A DNA stretch of 64,000 nt from NCBI GenBank assembly GCA_943324745.2, contig CALPMT020000012.1, forward strand, positions 1 to 64,000, read 5' to 3'. Both the position numbers and the translations under genes were made by a program. This stretch comes from Chitinophaga pinensis (GTDB taxonomy: Bacteria; Bacteroidota; Bacteroidia; Flavobacteriales_D; Crocinitomicaceae). This document shows, in pieces, positions 16,043 through 24,943 of the stretch (positions within the stretch are counted from its first letter, which is position 1; each line of letters begins with the position of its first letter). Below the pieces are notes generated by a model. The model was not told where the DNA came from. It ran no database searches and saw nothing but the letters and a program-made list of their open reading frames with translations.

Positions 16043-16738
16043 CTAACAAATCATCAACAACCTTTTCTTCCCACTACTTTCCCTCGGCTCACGATGCACG
16101 CACGGGAAGACCTTACTTTCTGGATGGTCCACTGCTAAGCGCCATAAATGACCGACTCCTGCTCGAATAACTTTTGTGTCTTCCAAAGCTTGGTAATGTA
16201 AATCAAAGAAATTCTCCCTCAAATACGCTTCAAAATCTGCTTCTTTTCCGAAATATGATTTCAAAAGTTGTTCCCGAATTTCAGGAACCTGAATCTTTTG
16301 AATCGCATCTTCATTTGAAATGAGTTCGCTCGCATCCCCGAAATACGTACATAAAAAGGTATCTGTTGCAATGGGTGAACGATCTACATGAAAGGAATAC
16401 ACATCCGTCGGAAAAAAAGGATGTTCGTCTGCTTCGTAATTGGCTATAATATTCAAAACAGGGGAGGCTCCGAGTTCTGAAAGTGACCTAAAATCTGAAA
16501 GTATAGTTTCTCTTGCGACTTTCCCAGATTCACTTAATTCCAACGCTAAAAGGTCCTCTTCATCTATTTCTAGCATAGTTCCTTCAAAGTGAAATTCATT
16601 GACAATTTCCTCAAAATCGCCCTCCAATTCTCGCGACCAACTGATGGCGTTTGTAGTTCCTTGAAATGGGGTAGATATCAATTCTTGGAAGTTGTTGACG
16701 TGAAGAAGGTTTAACGAATTAGGAAAGGTTTTTGTCAT
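16043..16738 (-). CDS. DUF1826 family protein
   Basis: 231 aa. The conserved block VYSFHVDRSPIATDTFLCTY (about residues 115-134) followed by FGDASELISNEDA, and the C-terminal HLWRLAVDHP-(x)n-PCVHREPRESSGKKRLLMIC, match DUF1826, a family of unknown function. In proteobacteria it is often near CobW/COG0523 zinc-linked GTPases and Zur targets. The His and Cys residues in these blocks could bind metal. No signal peptide. It is a single gene here, bounded by repeats on one side and by the direct repeat and DUF1016 copy B on the other. No zinc-regulated partner is next to it. Confidence 0.85.
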   Translation of the reverse strand: MTKTFPNSLNLLHVNNFQELISTPFQGTTNAISWSRELEGDFEEIVNEFHFEGTMLEIDEEDLLALELSESGKVARETILSDFRSLSELGASPVLNIIANYEADEHPFFPTDVYSFHVDRSPIATDTFLCTYFGDASELISNEDAIQKIQVPEIREQLLKSYFGKEADFEAYLRENFFDLHYQALEDTKVIRAGVGHLWRLAVDHPESKVFPCVHREPRESSGKKRLLMIC

Positions 16739-16760
16739 TAGTAATAAATGGTTTATTGTA

Positions 16761-16802
16761 AAATCATTAAAACATGTAATTTTTGCAAGTTTTAATGATT
16801 TT
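16761..16802. repeat. 42-bp direct repeat, left copy, flanking DUF1016 copy B
   Basis: AAATCATTAAAACATGTAAT followed by TTTTGCAAGTTTTAATGATTTT. It is identical to 18021-18062 except for two bases. The ends form a 13-bp hairpin (AAATCATTAAAAC / GTTTTAATGATTT), so this copy can also serve as terminator for the minus-strand DUF1016 gene. Confidence 0.93.
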
Positions 16803-16821
16803 AAGGTTTAGGTGTTTTATT

Positions 16822-17844
16822 TTAATCAATTACTTCATCAATATTATCTTTAACCAATTGTTCCAATTGATAAGTTGCAACACCAAGAGGTTTATCTAAT
16901 CCTCGCATGGCATATTCTACTTTTACTTTACTTTTTGACGCACATAGTAACAATCCAATCGTTGGTTCATCGGCTATCGTTTTGATTTTATCATCGATGG
17001 CGCTGATATAAAAGTTGAGTTTTGAAATATACTCGGGTAAAAATTCTCCGGCTTTTAGTTCAATTACAACATAGGCATGAAGAATTGTATGGTAAAAAAG
17101 CAAGTCAATTTTATAATCGGTATTGTCTATTTCTATCGAAAATTGTCTACCTATAAATGCAAATCCCTTTCCTAATTCCAGTAGAAAGTCGGTGATTTTT
17201 TGTGTTAATTTGTTTTCTAACTCTACTTCTTTAACTTTTCTTGAAAGCATCAGAAAGTCAAAATTATATGGGTCTTTAAATATACTTTTTGCTAAATCGG
17301 ATTGATAATCAGGTAATGTTTGTTCAAAATTATTTAATGCCTTCCCGTCTCTTTCGTATAATTTGTTCTGAATTTGCAAAAGCATAACATCACGACTCCA
17401 CTCATTTTTGGCTGTTTCATGTATATAATATGCTCTTTCGATTGGATCTTTAACTTTAGTTAATAAACTAATGTGATGATACCAAGTTATTTGTGCAAGT
17501 GATACTTGCACAAATTCAGAATCATTTTGTGCAAGTGGCACTTGCACAAATGGAAAATTTGGATAAGCTCCAGCGAAACTTCTCATGTATTTTAAGTTTC
17601 TGACTGAAAAACCTGAATTATTTGGGAAGTTATCTATCAAATCTTTTGCCAGAAGATCAATTACTTTAGTTCCCCAACCATGTTGATTTTGTTTTTCTAA
17701 AATTGAATTACCGATTTCCCAATATAGAGAAAGCATTTCGGTATTTATTTTAAATGAAGTAATTGTTTGGGCATGTTGAATTTTTACGAAGATAGATTCA
17801 GACCAATTTTTATATTCGTCTTTGTTTGAAATTTCTACACTCAT
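16822..17844 (-). CDS. DUF1016 / YhcG-family PD-(D/E)xK nuclease (copy B)
   Basis: 340 aa, homologous along its length to the copy at 6453-7481 but well diverged. It has the N-terminal DUF1016 domain (WEIGNSILEKQNQHGWGTKV, GFSVRNLKYMR) and a C-terminal PDDEXK domain with YKIDLLFYH (Asp) and VVIELKAGEF (ExK). The nuclease residues are intact. Unlike copy A it stands alone, without hsd genes, and is bracketed by 42-bp direct repeats, suggesting it moves or moved as a cassette. Just before the WYHH motif the protein contains FVQVPLAQNDSE and then FVQVSLAQITWY, encoded by two near-identical DNA palindromes. A CAAATATA (minus TATATTTG) box at 17877-17884 may be its -7 element. Confidence 0.93.
   Translation of the reverse strand: MSVEISNKDEYKNWSESIFVKIQHAQTITSFKINTEMLSLYWEIGNSILEKQNQHGWGTKVIDLLAKDLIDNFPNNSGFSVRNLKYMRSFAGAYPNFPFVQVPLAQNDSEFVQVSLAQITWYHHISLLTKVKDPIERAYYIHETAKNEWSRDVMLLQIQNKLYERDGKALNNFEQTLPDYQSDLAKSIFKDPYNFDFLMLSRKVKEVELENKLTQKITDFLLELGKGFAFIGRQFSIEIDNTDYKIDLLFYHTILHAYVVIELKAGEFLPEYISKLNFYISAIDDKIKTIADEPTIGLLLCASKSKVKVEYAMRGLDKPLGVATYQLEQLVKDNIDEVID
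17490..17551. repeat. Two tandem palindromes inside DUF1016 copy B
   Basis: Palindrome 1 (17490-17516) has 12-bp arms ATTTGTGCAAGT / ACTTGCACAAAT around GAT. Palindrome 2 (17527-17551) has 12-bp arms TTTGTGCAAGTG / CACTTGCACAAA around one G. Their centres are exactly 36 bp (12 codons) apart, so the frame is kept and the protein gains a 12-residue repeat. Confidence 0.95.
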
Positions 17845-18020
17845 TTATTTTACCTTTTATAAGTTAACCCTTAAAACAAATATAATTAATTTTGATTTGT
17901 GATACTTAGATAAGCCTCTTTCTGAAAGTTAGTTTAACCAGGTGAAAGAATTTAGACTTTTTAGCAAAATGAAAGGTCTTTTTTATGCACTAGAGATTGA
18001 TTTTTAGGTTCTTTTAATCT

Positions 18021-18062
18021 AAATAATTAAAACGTGTAATTTTTGCAAGTTTTAATGATTTT
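18021..18062. repeat. 42-bp direct repeat, right copy, flanking DUF1016 copy B
   Basis: AAATAATTAAAACGTGTAAT followed by TTTTGCAAGTTTTAATGATTTT, 40 of 42 bases identical to 16761-16802 in the same orientation. The two copies delimit a 1260-bp unit that contains only DUF1016 copy B. Confidence 0.93.
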
Positions 18063-18265
18063 CATGTTAAGCTGTTTATATTCAGTTGTTTGTTTGAAGA
18101 GTGTTTTCTATCAAATTTAGACAAAATCCCCAATCATTCCAAATTTCATCATCTTTCCCAACGAAATGCTACTATAGGATTTCTTATTACCAAAAATTCT
18201 AAATAGTTAGAAAATAAAAAAATACATCTATCGAATTAACACTAAAATGAAATTGAATTTTAATT

Positions 18266-18341
18266 CTTCCCTCCTTGAGGAGGGACCGAGGGAGGTGATA
18301 GAAATTATCATCCCCCTCAATCCCCCTTCAAAGGGGGGAAG
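18266..18341. repeat. Bacteroidota-type CCCTCC...GGAGGG dispersed repeat
   Basis: TTCCCTCCTTGAGGAGGGAC continuing to GAGGGAGGTG, then CATCCCCCTCAATCCCCCTT and CAAAGGGGGG: two imperfect palindromic halves of a repeat commonly scattered between genes in this phylum. Confidence 0.75.
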
Positions 18342-18447
18342 TTATTGTTTTGCAGATACAACAATTATTGTATTAAACATTATTAAATCTGTTTACTCTC
18401 GGGATGCAAAATGTTTTATCCCTACGACTTAATTAATCAATCCTCTC

Positions 18448-18480
18448 TTCCGTCACTTCGTCACTTCCGTCACTCGTCAC
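18448..18480. repeat. GTCACTTC/GTCACTC short tandem repeat reaching the dcp stop codon
   Basis: Four to five copies of CGTCACT(T/TC). The dcp stop (TGA on the minus strand, 18479-18477) lies inside the last unit. The same run occurs at 31271-31297 and 37135-37172. Confidence 0.75.
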
Positions 18481-20510
18481 TTGATAAGTCCTTCTCGTCT
18501 CAACAAAGCCTTAGGATCCGCATCTCTACCTCTAAATCTTCTGTACAAGACCGATGGATGCTCGCTTCCTCCAGCTGCTAAGACATTGTCGTGGAATGAT
18601 TTTGCAACCTCTTTATTGAAAATTCCTTTCTCTTTAAACGCTTCAAATGCATCCGCATCAATTACTTCTGCCCATTTGTAAGAATAGTACCCGGAAGAAT
18701 AGCCACCTTGGAAAATGTGGGAGAACGAACAACTAGTGCTTGTTTCTTTTACTGCATGGTATAAATCGGTTGCAGCTGTTGCGTTTAATTCAAATGCTTT
18801 TACGTCCCCAATGTTGGATGGATCAGCACTATGCCATGCCATATCCAAACGACCCAATCCAATTTGACGAATTGTTGCCAATCCACTTTGGAAGTTCGCG
18901 CTTTCAGTGATTTTTTGGATGTATTCTTCTGGAATAGCTGCGCCTGTTTCGTAGTGTTTTGCAAATAAATCCAAACATTCTTTCTCGTAACACCAGTTTT
19001 CCAAGACTTGCGATGGTAACTCAACGAAATCCCAGTAAACACTCGTTCCAGTGATACTTCCATACGTTCCGTTAGCACACATGCCGTGTAGCGCGTGACC
19101 AAATTCATGGAATAGGGTAGTCACCTCGTTGAAAGTCAATAAAGATGGTTTAGATGCTGTTGGTTTCGTGAAATTACACACGATAGAAATGTGTGGACGC
19201 ACATCCTCGCCGTTAATTCTTTTTTGGTTTTTAAAAACAGTCATCCAAGCACCTTGACGTTTTCCAGCACGTGGGAAGAAATCCATGTACAACATCGAAA
19301 CGTATTCGCCTGCTTCGTTAGTCACTTCGTAAGCTGTTACGTCTTTGTGGTACACTTCAATGTCATTGCGTTGTTTAAACGATAAACCATATAATTTTTG
19401 CGCGGTGATAAAGACCCCGTCAATAACATTTTCTAACTTGAAATATGGTTTTAACAACTCATCATCGATGGAGAATTTCTCTTTTTTCAATTTCTCAGCG
19501 TAAAACGCAACATCCCAACGTTTCAATTCGTCTGGACCTCCAATCGACTTGCTATAGGCCGTTAATTCTGCCAATTCTTCTTTCGCAAATGGAAGTGCAT
19601 TTACCAAGATGTCCTCTAAGAATGTAAATACGGTTGTTGGATTTTTCGCCATACGCTCTTCCAATACGAAATCCGCATGCGAGGCATACCCCAATAAATT
19701 TGCACGTTGGTGACGCAACAAAGCGATTTTCTTAATGATTGCTGAATTGTCGCGCTCATTTCCCTTGAATGCTTTCGATCCAAATGCTAAGAACATCTCT
19801 TCACGTAATTTACGTTGATCGGAATACGTTACAAATGGTATATAACTTGGATAATCCAAGGTAAACACCCATGCATTTTCGTGCCCTTTTTCTTTTGCTG
19901 TTAATGCTGCTGCTTCTATAACACCTTCTGGCAAACCAGATAACAAAGACGCATCAGTAATCACCAATTTGTATTCATTACTTTCGGCCAATACATTCTG
20001 ACCAAATAATAGGGTAGTTGTCGCTAATTCTTTGTCGATCTCTCGTAATTTTTCTTTGTCCGCATTGTTCAATTTGGAACCATTACGTACAAATCCTTTG
20101 TATGTTTTGTCTAACAAAGTCGTTTGCTCAACGGATAGATTTTCGTTTGCTTTGTTCAAATACACTGCTTCAACGCGTTTGAATAATGCTTCGTTCAACA
20201 TAATATCGTTACCAAATTCCGTCAATTTTGGAGAAATTTCAGTCGCTAAATCTTGTAATTCATCGCTTGTTTCTGCCTCGTGTAAATTAAAGAAGATGTT
20301 ACTTAACAATTCTAAGATTTCCCCGGAATTATCTAACGCTGCAATGGTATTCTCAAAGTTTGCTACTGCAGGATTGGAAGTAATCGCTTCGATGTCTGCT
20401 TTACCTTGTTGAATTCCAGCTTCCAATGCTGGTAAATAATGTTCGTTTTTTAATTGCTCAAAAGGAAATGTTTCGTGTGGAGCTGAGTTTTTGGTTAAAA
20501 AAGGATTCAT
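18477..20510 (-). CDS. dcp: M3 family metallopeptidase, peptidyl-dipeptidase Dcp-like
   Basis: Zinc-dependent oligopeptidase that trims peptides by removing C-terminal dipeptides. The 677-aa length and the N-terminus NPFLTKNSAPHETFPFEQLK fit Dcp better than oligopeptidase A. The zinc site FHEFGHALHGM lies near residue 464, with the downstream Glu ligand in the following helix. There is no signal peptide, so it is cytoplasmic here, acting in the turnover of peptides. It is a single gene, separated from the M43 protease gene by about 60 bp but probably independent. The last codons and the stop lie in a GTCACT repeat, so the 3' end may have been altered by the repeat. Confidence 0.92.
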   Translation of the reverse strand: MNPFLTKNSAPHETFPFEQLKNEHYLPALEAGIQQGKADIEAITSNPAVANFENTIAALDNSGEILELLSNIFFNLHEAETSDELQDLATEISPKLTEFGNDIMLNEALFKRVEAVYLNKANENLSVEQTTLLDKTYKGFVRNGSKLNNADKEKLREIDKELATTTLLFGQNVLAESNEYKLVITDASLLSGLPEGVIEAAALTAKEKGHENAWVFTLDYPSYIPFVTYSDQRKLREEMFLAFGSKAFKGNERDNSAIIKKIALLRHQRANLLGYASHADFVLEERMAKNPTTVFTFLEDILVNALPFAKEELAELTAYSKSIGGPDELKRWDVAFYAEKLKKEKFSIDDELLKPYFKLENVIDGVFITAQKLYGLSFKQRNDIEVYHKDVTAYEVTNEAGEYVSMLYMDFFPRAGKRQGAWMTVFKNQKRINGEDVRPHISIVCNFTKPTASKPSLLTFNEVTTLFHEFGHALHGMCANGTYGSITGTSVYWDFVELPSQVLENWCYEKECLDLFAKHYETGAAIPEEYIQKITESANFQSGLATIRQIGLGRLDMAWHSADPSNIGDVKAFELNATAATDLYHAVKETSTSCSFSHIFQGGYSSGYYSYKWAEVIDADAFEAFKEKGIFNKEVAKSFHDNVLAAGGSEHPSVLYRRFRGRDADPKALLRREGLIK

Positions 20511-20571
20511 AATATTTAATTTAAGTTTATTGTTTATTATTGTTCATATTCATCATTATCAATAGTGCTTG

Positions 20572-23145
20572 TCAATTTATTTCAAGTCGTTTTCTAAGTG
20601 TTGTACGACCATCACCGCTGAAATTTAGTACATATATACCTGATGATACGTCGGTATAATCTTTGGTGATTTCAACCTGGTTAATCGTTTCAGTCGAAAT
20701 AATTCTTCCTAAATAATCAATCATATCTAGTCTTGTATATCCAGAAGGAATACCCTGAATTGTTATTTTACTTGAACTAGGATTAGGAAAAATTAGGATT
20801 TGATTTGATAATTGATTTTCGTATTCATCTTTATTTGCTAAACAAGTAACTGTAGCAAAGTCAAAACATCCGACTCCTTTTGGAAGAACCTTAAATTTTA
20901 CTAATGAATTTTTTGTTAGGTTATTCAGGGTATAACTTAATTCATTTGTATTCCCAAGTTCAATAAATTGGCTAGTGTCAATATTATAGGAAATGCCATA
21001 ATTTGTGATTCCAGGGATAGCCAACCATTCAAATGTAATTGATTCATCTGTAGAAACTCCACATGTTAATGTTGGTTTGATGAAAGAATCAATAGTTACA
21101 GGTACAATAGATGAAGATACATCACAAGTACCAGAAATTAAAACGTCATAATTTCCAGATTGATTATAGTTGGCATTTGTTAATGTAAGGTTATTTGTAT
21201 TGACTCCTGAATAAATTGAATTATCGGAAATATTTATTCCATTTTTCCTCCATTGATAGGTGAGATTATTTCCTGTAGCTAGTACCTGTAAATTTTGGGT
21301 ACTTGTTCCTGAGCAAGTTACTGAAGGAGTTGTAGGTTGCTGTGTAATAATAGGAGATTTACACGCAGGTTTAATATAAACTGTATAATCTTCAACATCT
21401 CCCAAAAATAATTTGGAACTACAGTTTTTTTCAGAAGTATTTAAAGTATTAGCTTCACCATATACACGCATTCTTAAAGGGGTATTCGTTACTGCATTTT
21501 GGGGTACCGTAATTGTTGTTTTAACAGGTGAAATAATCATGTTAACAGTATCTTTTGGTGTAAATCCAGCATGAATTTTTTCTTCTGTTTCAAATATACC
21601 ATTATTATTATAATCAATAAATGCTTCAAATACTTCAGGGTTGGCAGCTGCTCTAATGGAAACCGTAAAATCATAAGTTTTGCCGATTTCGAGTATGGTG
21701 GAATGCGTACAACTAAAGTCCGAGTAGGCAACATTTGTATAGATTGAAGTCGTATTATCCAGATTGTTTAATGTAACATTAGTGATACAATTCCAATAAT
21801 TCCCTTCATTTAATGAAGTGGGTATACATGCATTTTTAGAGGGGGCAACTACAATGATAGATCCTTTTTTCGTGAAAGATTGGGAGCCAAATGAAGATTT
21901 AACTTCTAGAGTAATTGTGTACATGCCCAGCTCATTGAGTTGAAAAATTGGATTTTCTAAGGCTGATGTCAATTCCGTATTTCCATTACTTAATGTCCAC
22001 TGAAAAGTTATATTCGTCCAAGATGAAGTTATTAGTTGTGAATTTGGAATACAGGACGTTCTTGATTTCAATTGAACGAAAGAACCTGCACAAACCACAG
22101 AATTGGATGAAATAAAATCGATACTTGGTGAGGAAACAGGTTTAAGAGATAAATTTCCATTTTCTTCTAAAAATGAGGCTCTTGTTTTTATTAATGCAGC
22201 AATCATTCTTGTTTTTTGTCCTGAAGTGAACATATTAGCACATACACTAGAGGAGTAATCCATATAATTATGAATAAACAAAGTTGACGAAGAATTATTG
22301 TCGCAGGCGTTTAAGGTATCATTACAATTACTTTTACTTCTTTTATGTGGTGGGGTATCACACACTAAATCTCCAGTTGTGGTACAATTTGAATTGCTTG
22401 GACAAATCGAATTTCCTTTATTGTCTAAATCTCCTTCAAAAGTATGATAGAGATTTAATGCATGACCTAGCTCATGTGGTAAAGTGTGATCATTATTTTT
22501 TTTAATAGCATTGACCAATATGACAGCTCCATCGTTCGATAAACCATGACTTGAAGCAAAATAGGCATATCCTTGTGTTCCTGATCCTCCATTATTACCA
22601 TCAATTTCAGAAACCAACCAGATATTGTAGTAGTTTTTTTGGTTCCAAACATCAAGCTTTTTTAAATAAGAATCACTAATTCCATCTGAATTTGAGGTTG
22701 TACCAGCTGTCATATATTTAACATCTGAAGTCATATCTCTACGTGTAATCCCTGAAGTACAATTCCCTTGAGGATCGCGTACCGATAAAACAAATTCTAT
22801 ATTCACATCCACTCCATTACCGTCACCATGTGTTCCGCTTACTTTGCGATAAGCTTCATTTAAACCCTGAATTGCAGCATAAATTTGCTCATCAGTAATC
22901 TCAGACATTGCTGTTTTTGTTTCTAGTACATGAATGACCAATGGAATTTTATAGGATCCATTTGCTTTTGTTTTAAAATTAGAGTAATTATCAATAAGAT
23001 TTTTCTCGAAAACGGCCAATGATTGAGCGTATGAGGGATTTTCAATCATTTGCTTACGATGTAATCTGTCAAATCCACATCGTTCTTGAGATTGTAAGTG
23101 AAAAGATAAAATTAACAAAAGAAAAACAGTTATTTTCAGTTGCAT
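20572..23145 (-). CDS. Secreted M43-family zinc metalloprotease with GEVED, Ig-like and type IX sorting domains
   Basis: Exported protease of 857 aa. Order: signal peptide (1-20, QLKITVFLLLILSFHLQSQ), pro-region, pappalysin/M43 catalytic domain with HELGHALNLYH at 224-234 and the Met-turn NYMDYSSS near 290, a PKD-like segment (about 335-430), a GEVED domain (EAFIDYNNNGIFETEEKIHAG to LGDVEDYTVYI, about 440-590), an Ig-like domain (about 600-680), a fibronectin-like stretch, and a C-terminal type A type IX secretion signal (IFPNPSSSKITIQG to GRTTLRKRLEIN). It is likely secreted or surface-bound and degrades extracellular protein. It stands alone; the type IX machinery is not in the window. Confidence 0.93.
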   Translation of the reverse strand: MQLKITVFLLLILSFHLQSQERCGFDRLHRKQMIENPSYAQSLAVFEKNLIDNYSNFKTKANGSYKIPLVIHVLETKTAMSEITDEQIYAAIQGLNEAYRKVSGTHGDGNGVDVNIEFVLSVRDPQGNCTSGITRRDMTSDVKYMTAGTTSNSDGISDSYLKKLDVWNQKNYYNIWLVSEIDGNNGGSGTQGYAYFASSHGLSNDGAVILVNAIKKNNDHTLPHELGHALNLYHTFEGDLDNKGNSICPSNSNCTTTGDLVCDTPPHKRSKSNCNDTLNACDNNSSSTLFIHNYMDYSSSVCANMFTSGQKTRMIAALIKTRASFLEENGNLSLKPVSSPSIDFISSNSVVCAGSFVQLKSRTSCIPNSQLITSSWTNITFQWTLSNGNTELTSALENPIFQLNELGMYTITLEVKSSFGSQSFTKKGSIIVVAPSKNACIPTSLNEGNYWNCITNVTLNNLDNTTSIYTNVAYSDFSCTHSTILEIGKTYDFTVSIRAAANPEVFEAFIDYNNNGIFETEEKIHAGFTPKDTVNMIISPVKTTITVPQNAVTNTPLRMRVYGEANTLNTSEKNCSSKLFLGDVEDYTVYIKPACKSPIITQQPTTPSVTCSGTSTQNLQVLATGNNLTYQWRKNGINISDNSIYSGVNTNNLTLTNANYNQSGNYDVLISGTCDVSSSIVPVTIDSFIKPTLTCGVSTDESITFEWLAIPGITNYGISYNIDTSQFIELGNTNELSYTLNNLTKNSLVKFKVLPKGVGCFDFATVTCLANKDEYENQLSNQILIFPNPSSSKITIQGIPSGYTRLDMIDYLGRIISTETINQVEITKDYTDVSSGIYVLNFSGDGRTTLRKRLEIN

Positions 23146-23269
23146 ATTTTTTTATGATAGCGGAAAATTAAACAAATTGATAGGTAAAAATAAGAATTTA
23201 TTCATTGGATATTCATTTATAAAAACAATCAATTAAAATTATCTAAAAGAAATTTTTAATCATAAATAG

Positions 23270-24340
23270 TTAAAATTTCTCAAAATAATTTTTCATTTTT
23301 TGACTGATTTTTTTTTCTAAATAATAATGTGACATAAAACTCAATGAAATAGATATTGAAAATATTAACAATACTAATATCCAATCATTTTTTAAAAATT
23401 CAAACCGATCAACAAAAAAATTGAAGTACCGAGCAACAACCATGTGAATAAGGTAAAAACTAAAACTCACCTCACCCAATTTAATAAAAATTGAAAGATT
23501 AAGAATTTTGGAAATTATCCCTTTTTGAAAAGTAAATATTAAGAGTGTTATACACATTGGTATCCAGTAATAACTTGAAAATCTATAATTTATAGGAATA
23601 GAATGTCGATATAAATAAAAAAATAAAAGTAGAATTATCGCTGAGATCTCATAAATTGAACTTTTTATAAAGGAAGTAAAGATGTTTTTGCTTTCTATGT
23701 TTTTGTATACTTTATAAATGAATATGCCCAAAATAAAATCACTAATTCTAACTAATGGATGAATATTATACATTGCCTCACCCAATTCAGGTTTATGAAC
23801 AAAATTTATACTTAGCACGATTCCAGTTAAAAATAAAATAAATAAGGTGTTGCTATATTTTTTTGTAAGCACATTCAATATCAAAAATGGAAACATGAAA
23901 TAGAAAAAAAACTCATTGGATATACTCCAGGAAGGAGCGTTGAATGACCAAAAAATAGTTTGATTAGGAAACCAACTTTGAACCAAAGACAAATTCAGGA
24001 AAAATTTAGTAAACCAATAAAATGTTTCTCTTCGAAACCCATTGAGAGAGAGTGGAGCAGCAAGAATCAAAGTGATTAAATGGAGTGGATAAATTCGAAT
24101 GATTCGATTTATCCAAAAGGTTTGTTTTGAAATTTTCCCTGTTAAAAAATGATCCTGATAGTTATAAGCTAAAATAAATCCACTCAGGATAAAAAAAAAA
24201 CTGACTCCTAAATGTCCCTCATTTAGATATTCTAGATTTATTTTTGCTAATGAACTACGTGTATTGCCAAATAGGTGTACATGACTTAAAAAAACAATAA
24301 AAGCAAAAAAAAATCTTAAAGATGTGAGGGAATTTATCAT
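23270..24340 (-). CDS. Acyltransferase family 3 membrane protein (OafA/YrhL type)
   Basis: 356 aa with about ten hydrophobic helices. The N-terminus INSLTSLRFFFAFIVFLSHV contains the family's R and H in helix 1, and GVSFFFILSGFILAY is the second conserved block. These enzymes transfer acyl groups, often acetyl, to surface polysaccharides or other envelope glycans. The substrate is not predictable, because no glycan cluster is adjacent. It is followed 25 bp upstream on the same strand by a small lipoprotein gene, so the two may be co-transcribed. Confidence 0.9.
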   Translation of the reverse strand: MINSLTSLRFFFAFIVFLSHVHLFGNTRSSLAKINLEYLNEGHLGVSFFFILSGFILAYNYQDHFLTGKISKQTFWINRIIRIYPLHLITLILAAPLSLNGFRRETFYWFTKFFLNLSLVQSWFPNQTIFWSFNAPSWSISNEFFFYFMFPFLILNVLTKKYSNTLFILFLTGIVLSINFVHKPELGEAMYNIHPLVRISDFILGIFIYKVYKNIESKNIFTSFIKSSIYEISAIILLLFFYLYRHSIPINYRFSSYYWIPMCITLLIFTFQKGIISKILNLSIFIKLGEVSFSFYLIHMVVARYFNFFVDRFEFLKNDWILVLLIFSISISLSFMSHYYLEKKISQKMKNYFEKF

Positions 24341-24365
24341 GTGAAAATAAAATCAAAGATGATTT

Positions 24366-24749
24366 TTATGGAGCTATTAAAAAAGTAGAACTAGCGATCG
24401 CTTCATGCTTTGTTTCATCAATAATATGAACTGTCATTATTAATTCTTTATATTTTGACGAATGTTTGGCTATAATGAAAGAGTTTTTGTAATTATAGTT
24501 AGTTCCAAAAATTGATTTTGTATCTGAAAAATAGTTATTTCCATTTGAATCAGTTATTTCTAATATCAAAGAAGATAGTGACTTATTATCTGTTGCTGTA
24601 AATTGCATTGTAACTTCGGATACAGCCCCAGGAATTGTGTCATGATTTAATGGTGATTGAATAGTAATAATCGGTTTTTCAGTATCTTCAAATTTACTAC
24701 ATTGTGTAAAAAAAAGGATGACTAGTACCCCTAAACACACTAATTTCAT
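24366..24749 (-). CDS. Small Ig-like lipoprotein
   Basis: 127 aa. The N-terminus MKLVCLGVLVILFFTQCSKF is a lipoprotein signal with lipobox FTQC (Cys17). The rest is beta-rich, KPIITIQSPLNHDTIPGAVS followed by FTATDNKSLSSLILEITD, typical of a bacterial Ig-like/cadherin-like domain (compare the N-terminal half of many DUF4625-type lipoproteins). No catalytic residues are visible. It lies immediately upstream of the acyltransferase gene on the same strand. Function unknown; exposed at the envelope. Confidence 0.8.
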   Translation of the reverse strand: MKLVCLGVLVILFFTQCSKFEDTEKPIITIQSPLNHDTIPGAVSEVTMQFTATDNKSLSSLILEITDSNGNNYFSDTKSIFGTNYNYKNSFIIAKHSSKYKELIMTVHIIDETKHEAIASSTFLIAP

Positions 24750-24943
24750 AAAATATTTAACTTTAAATTAGATGACAAAAATAACATAATTGTTTTATTA
24801 CGTATGAATCCTAAAATGCAATAAATGAATTGGTTTAGTCTATCTGCGATGTGTTGAACTTTAAATTGTGAATGATTTTATGTTGAATTCATCGGTAAAC
24901 CTATTAATTTGGGTAATTTTGAATAGCTTACAATTGTTATTTT

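Larger units (their letters stand above)
17845..18476. other. Repeat-rich spacer between DUF1016 copy B and dcp
   Basis: No gene is visible. The stretch holds the likely promoter of DUF1016 copy B, the right 42-bp direct repeat (18021-18062), a CCCTCC/GGAGGG repeat (18266-18341) and the start of a GTCACTC-type run (18448-18480). Confidence 0.6.
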
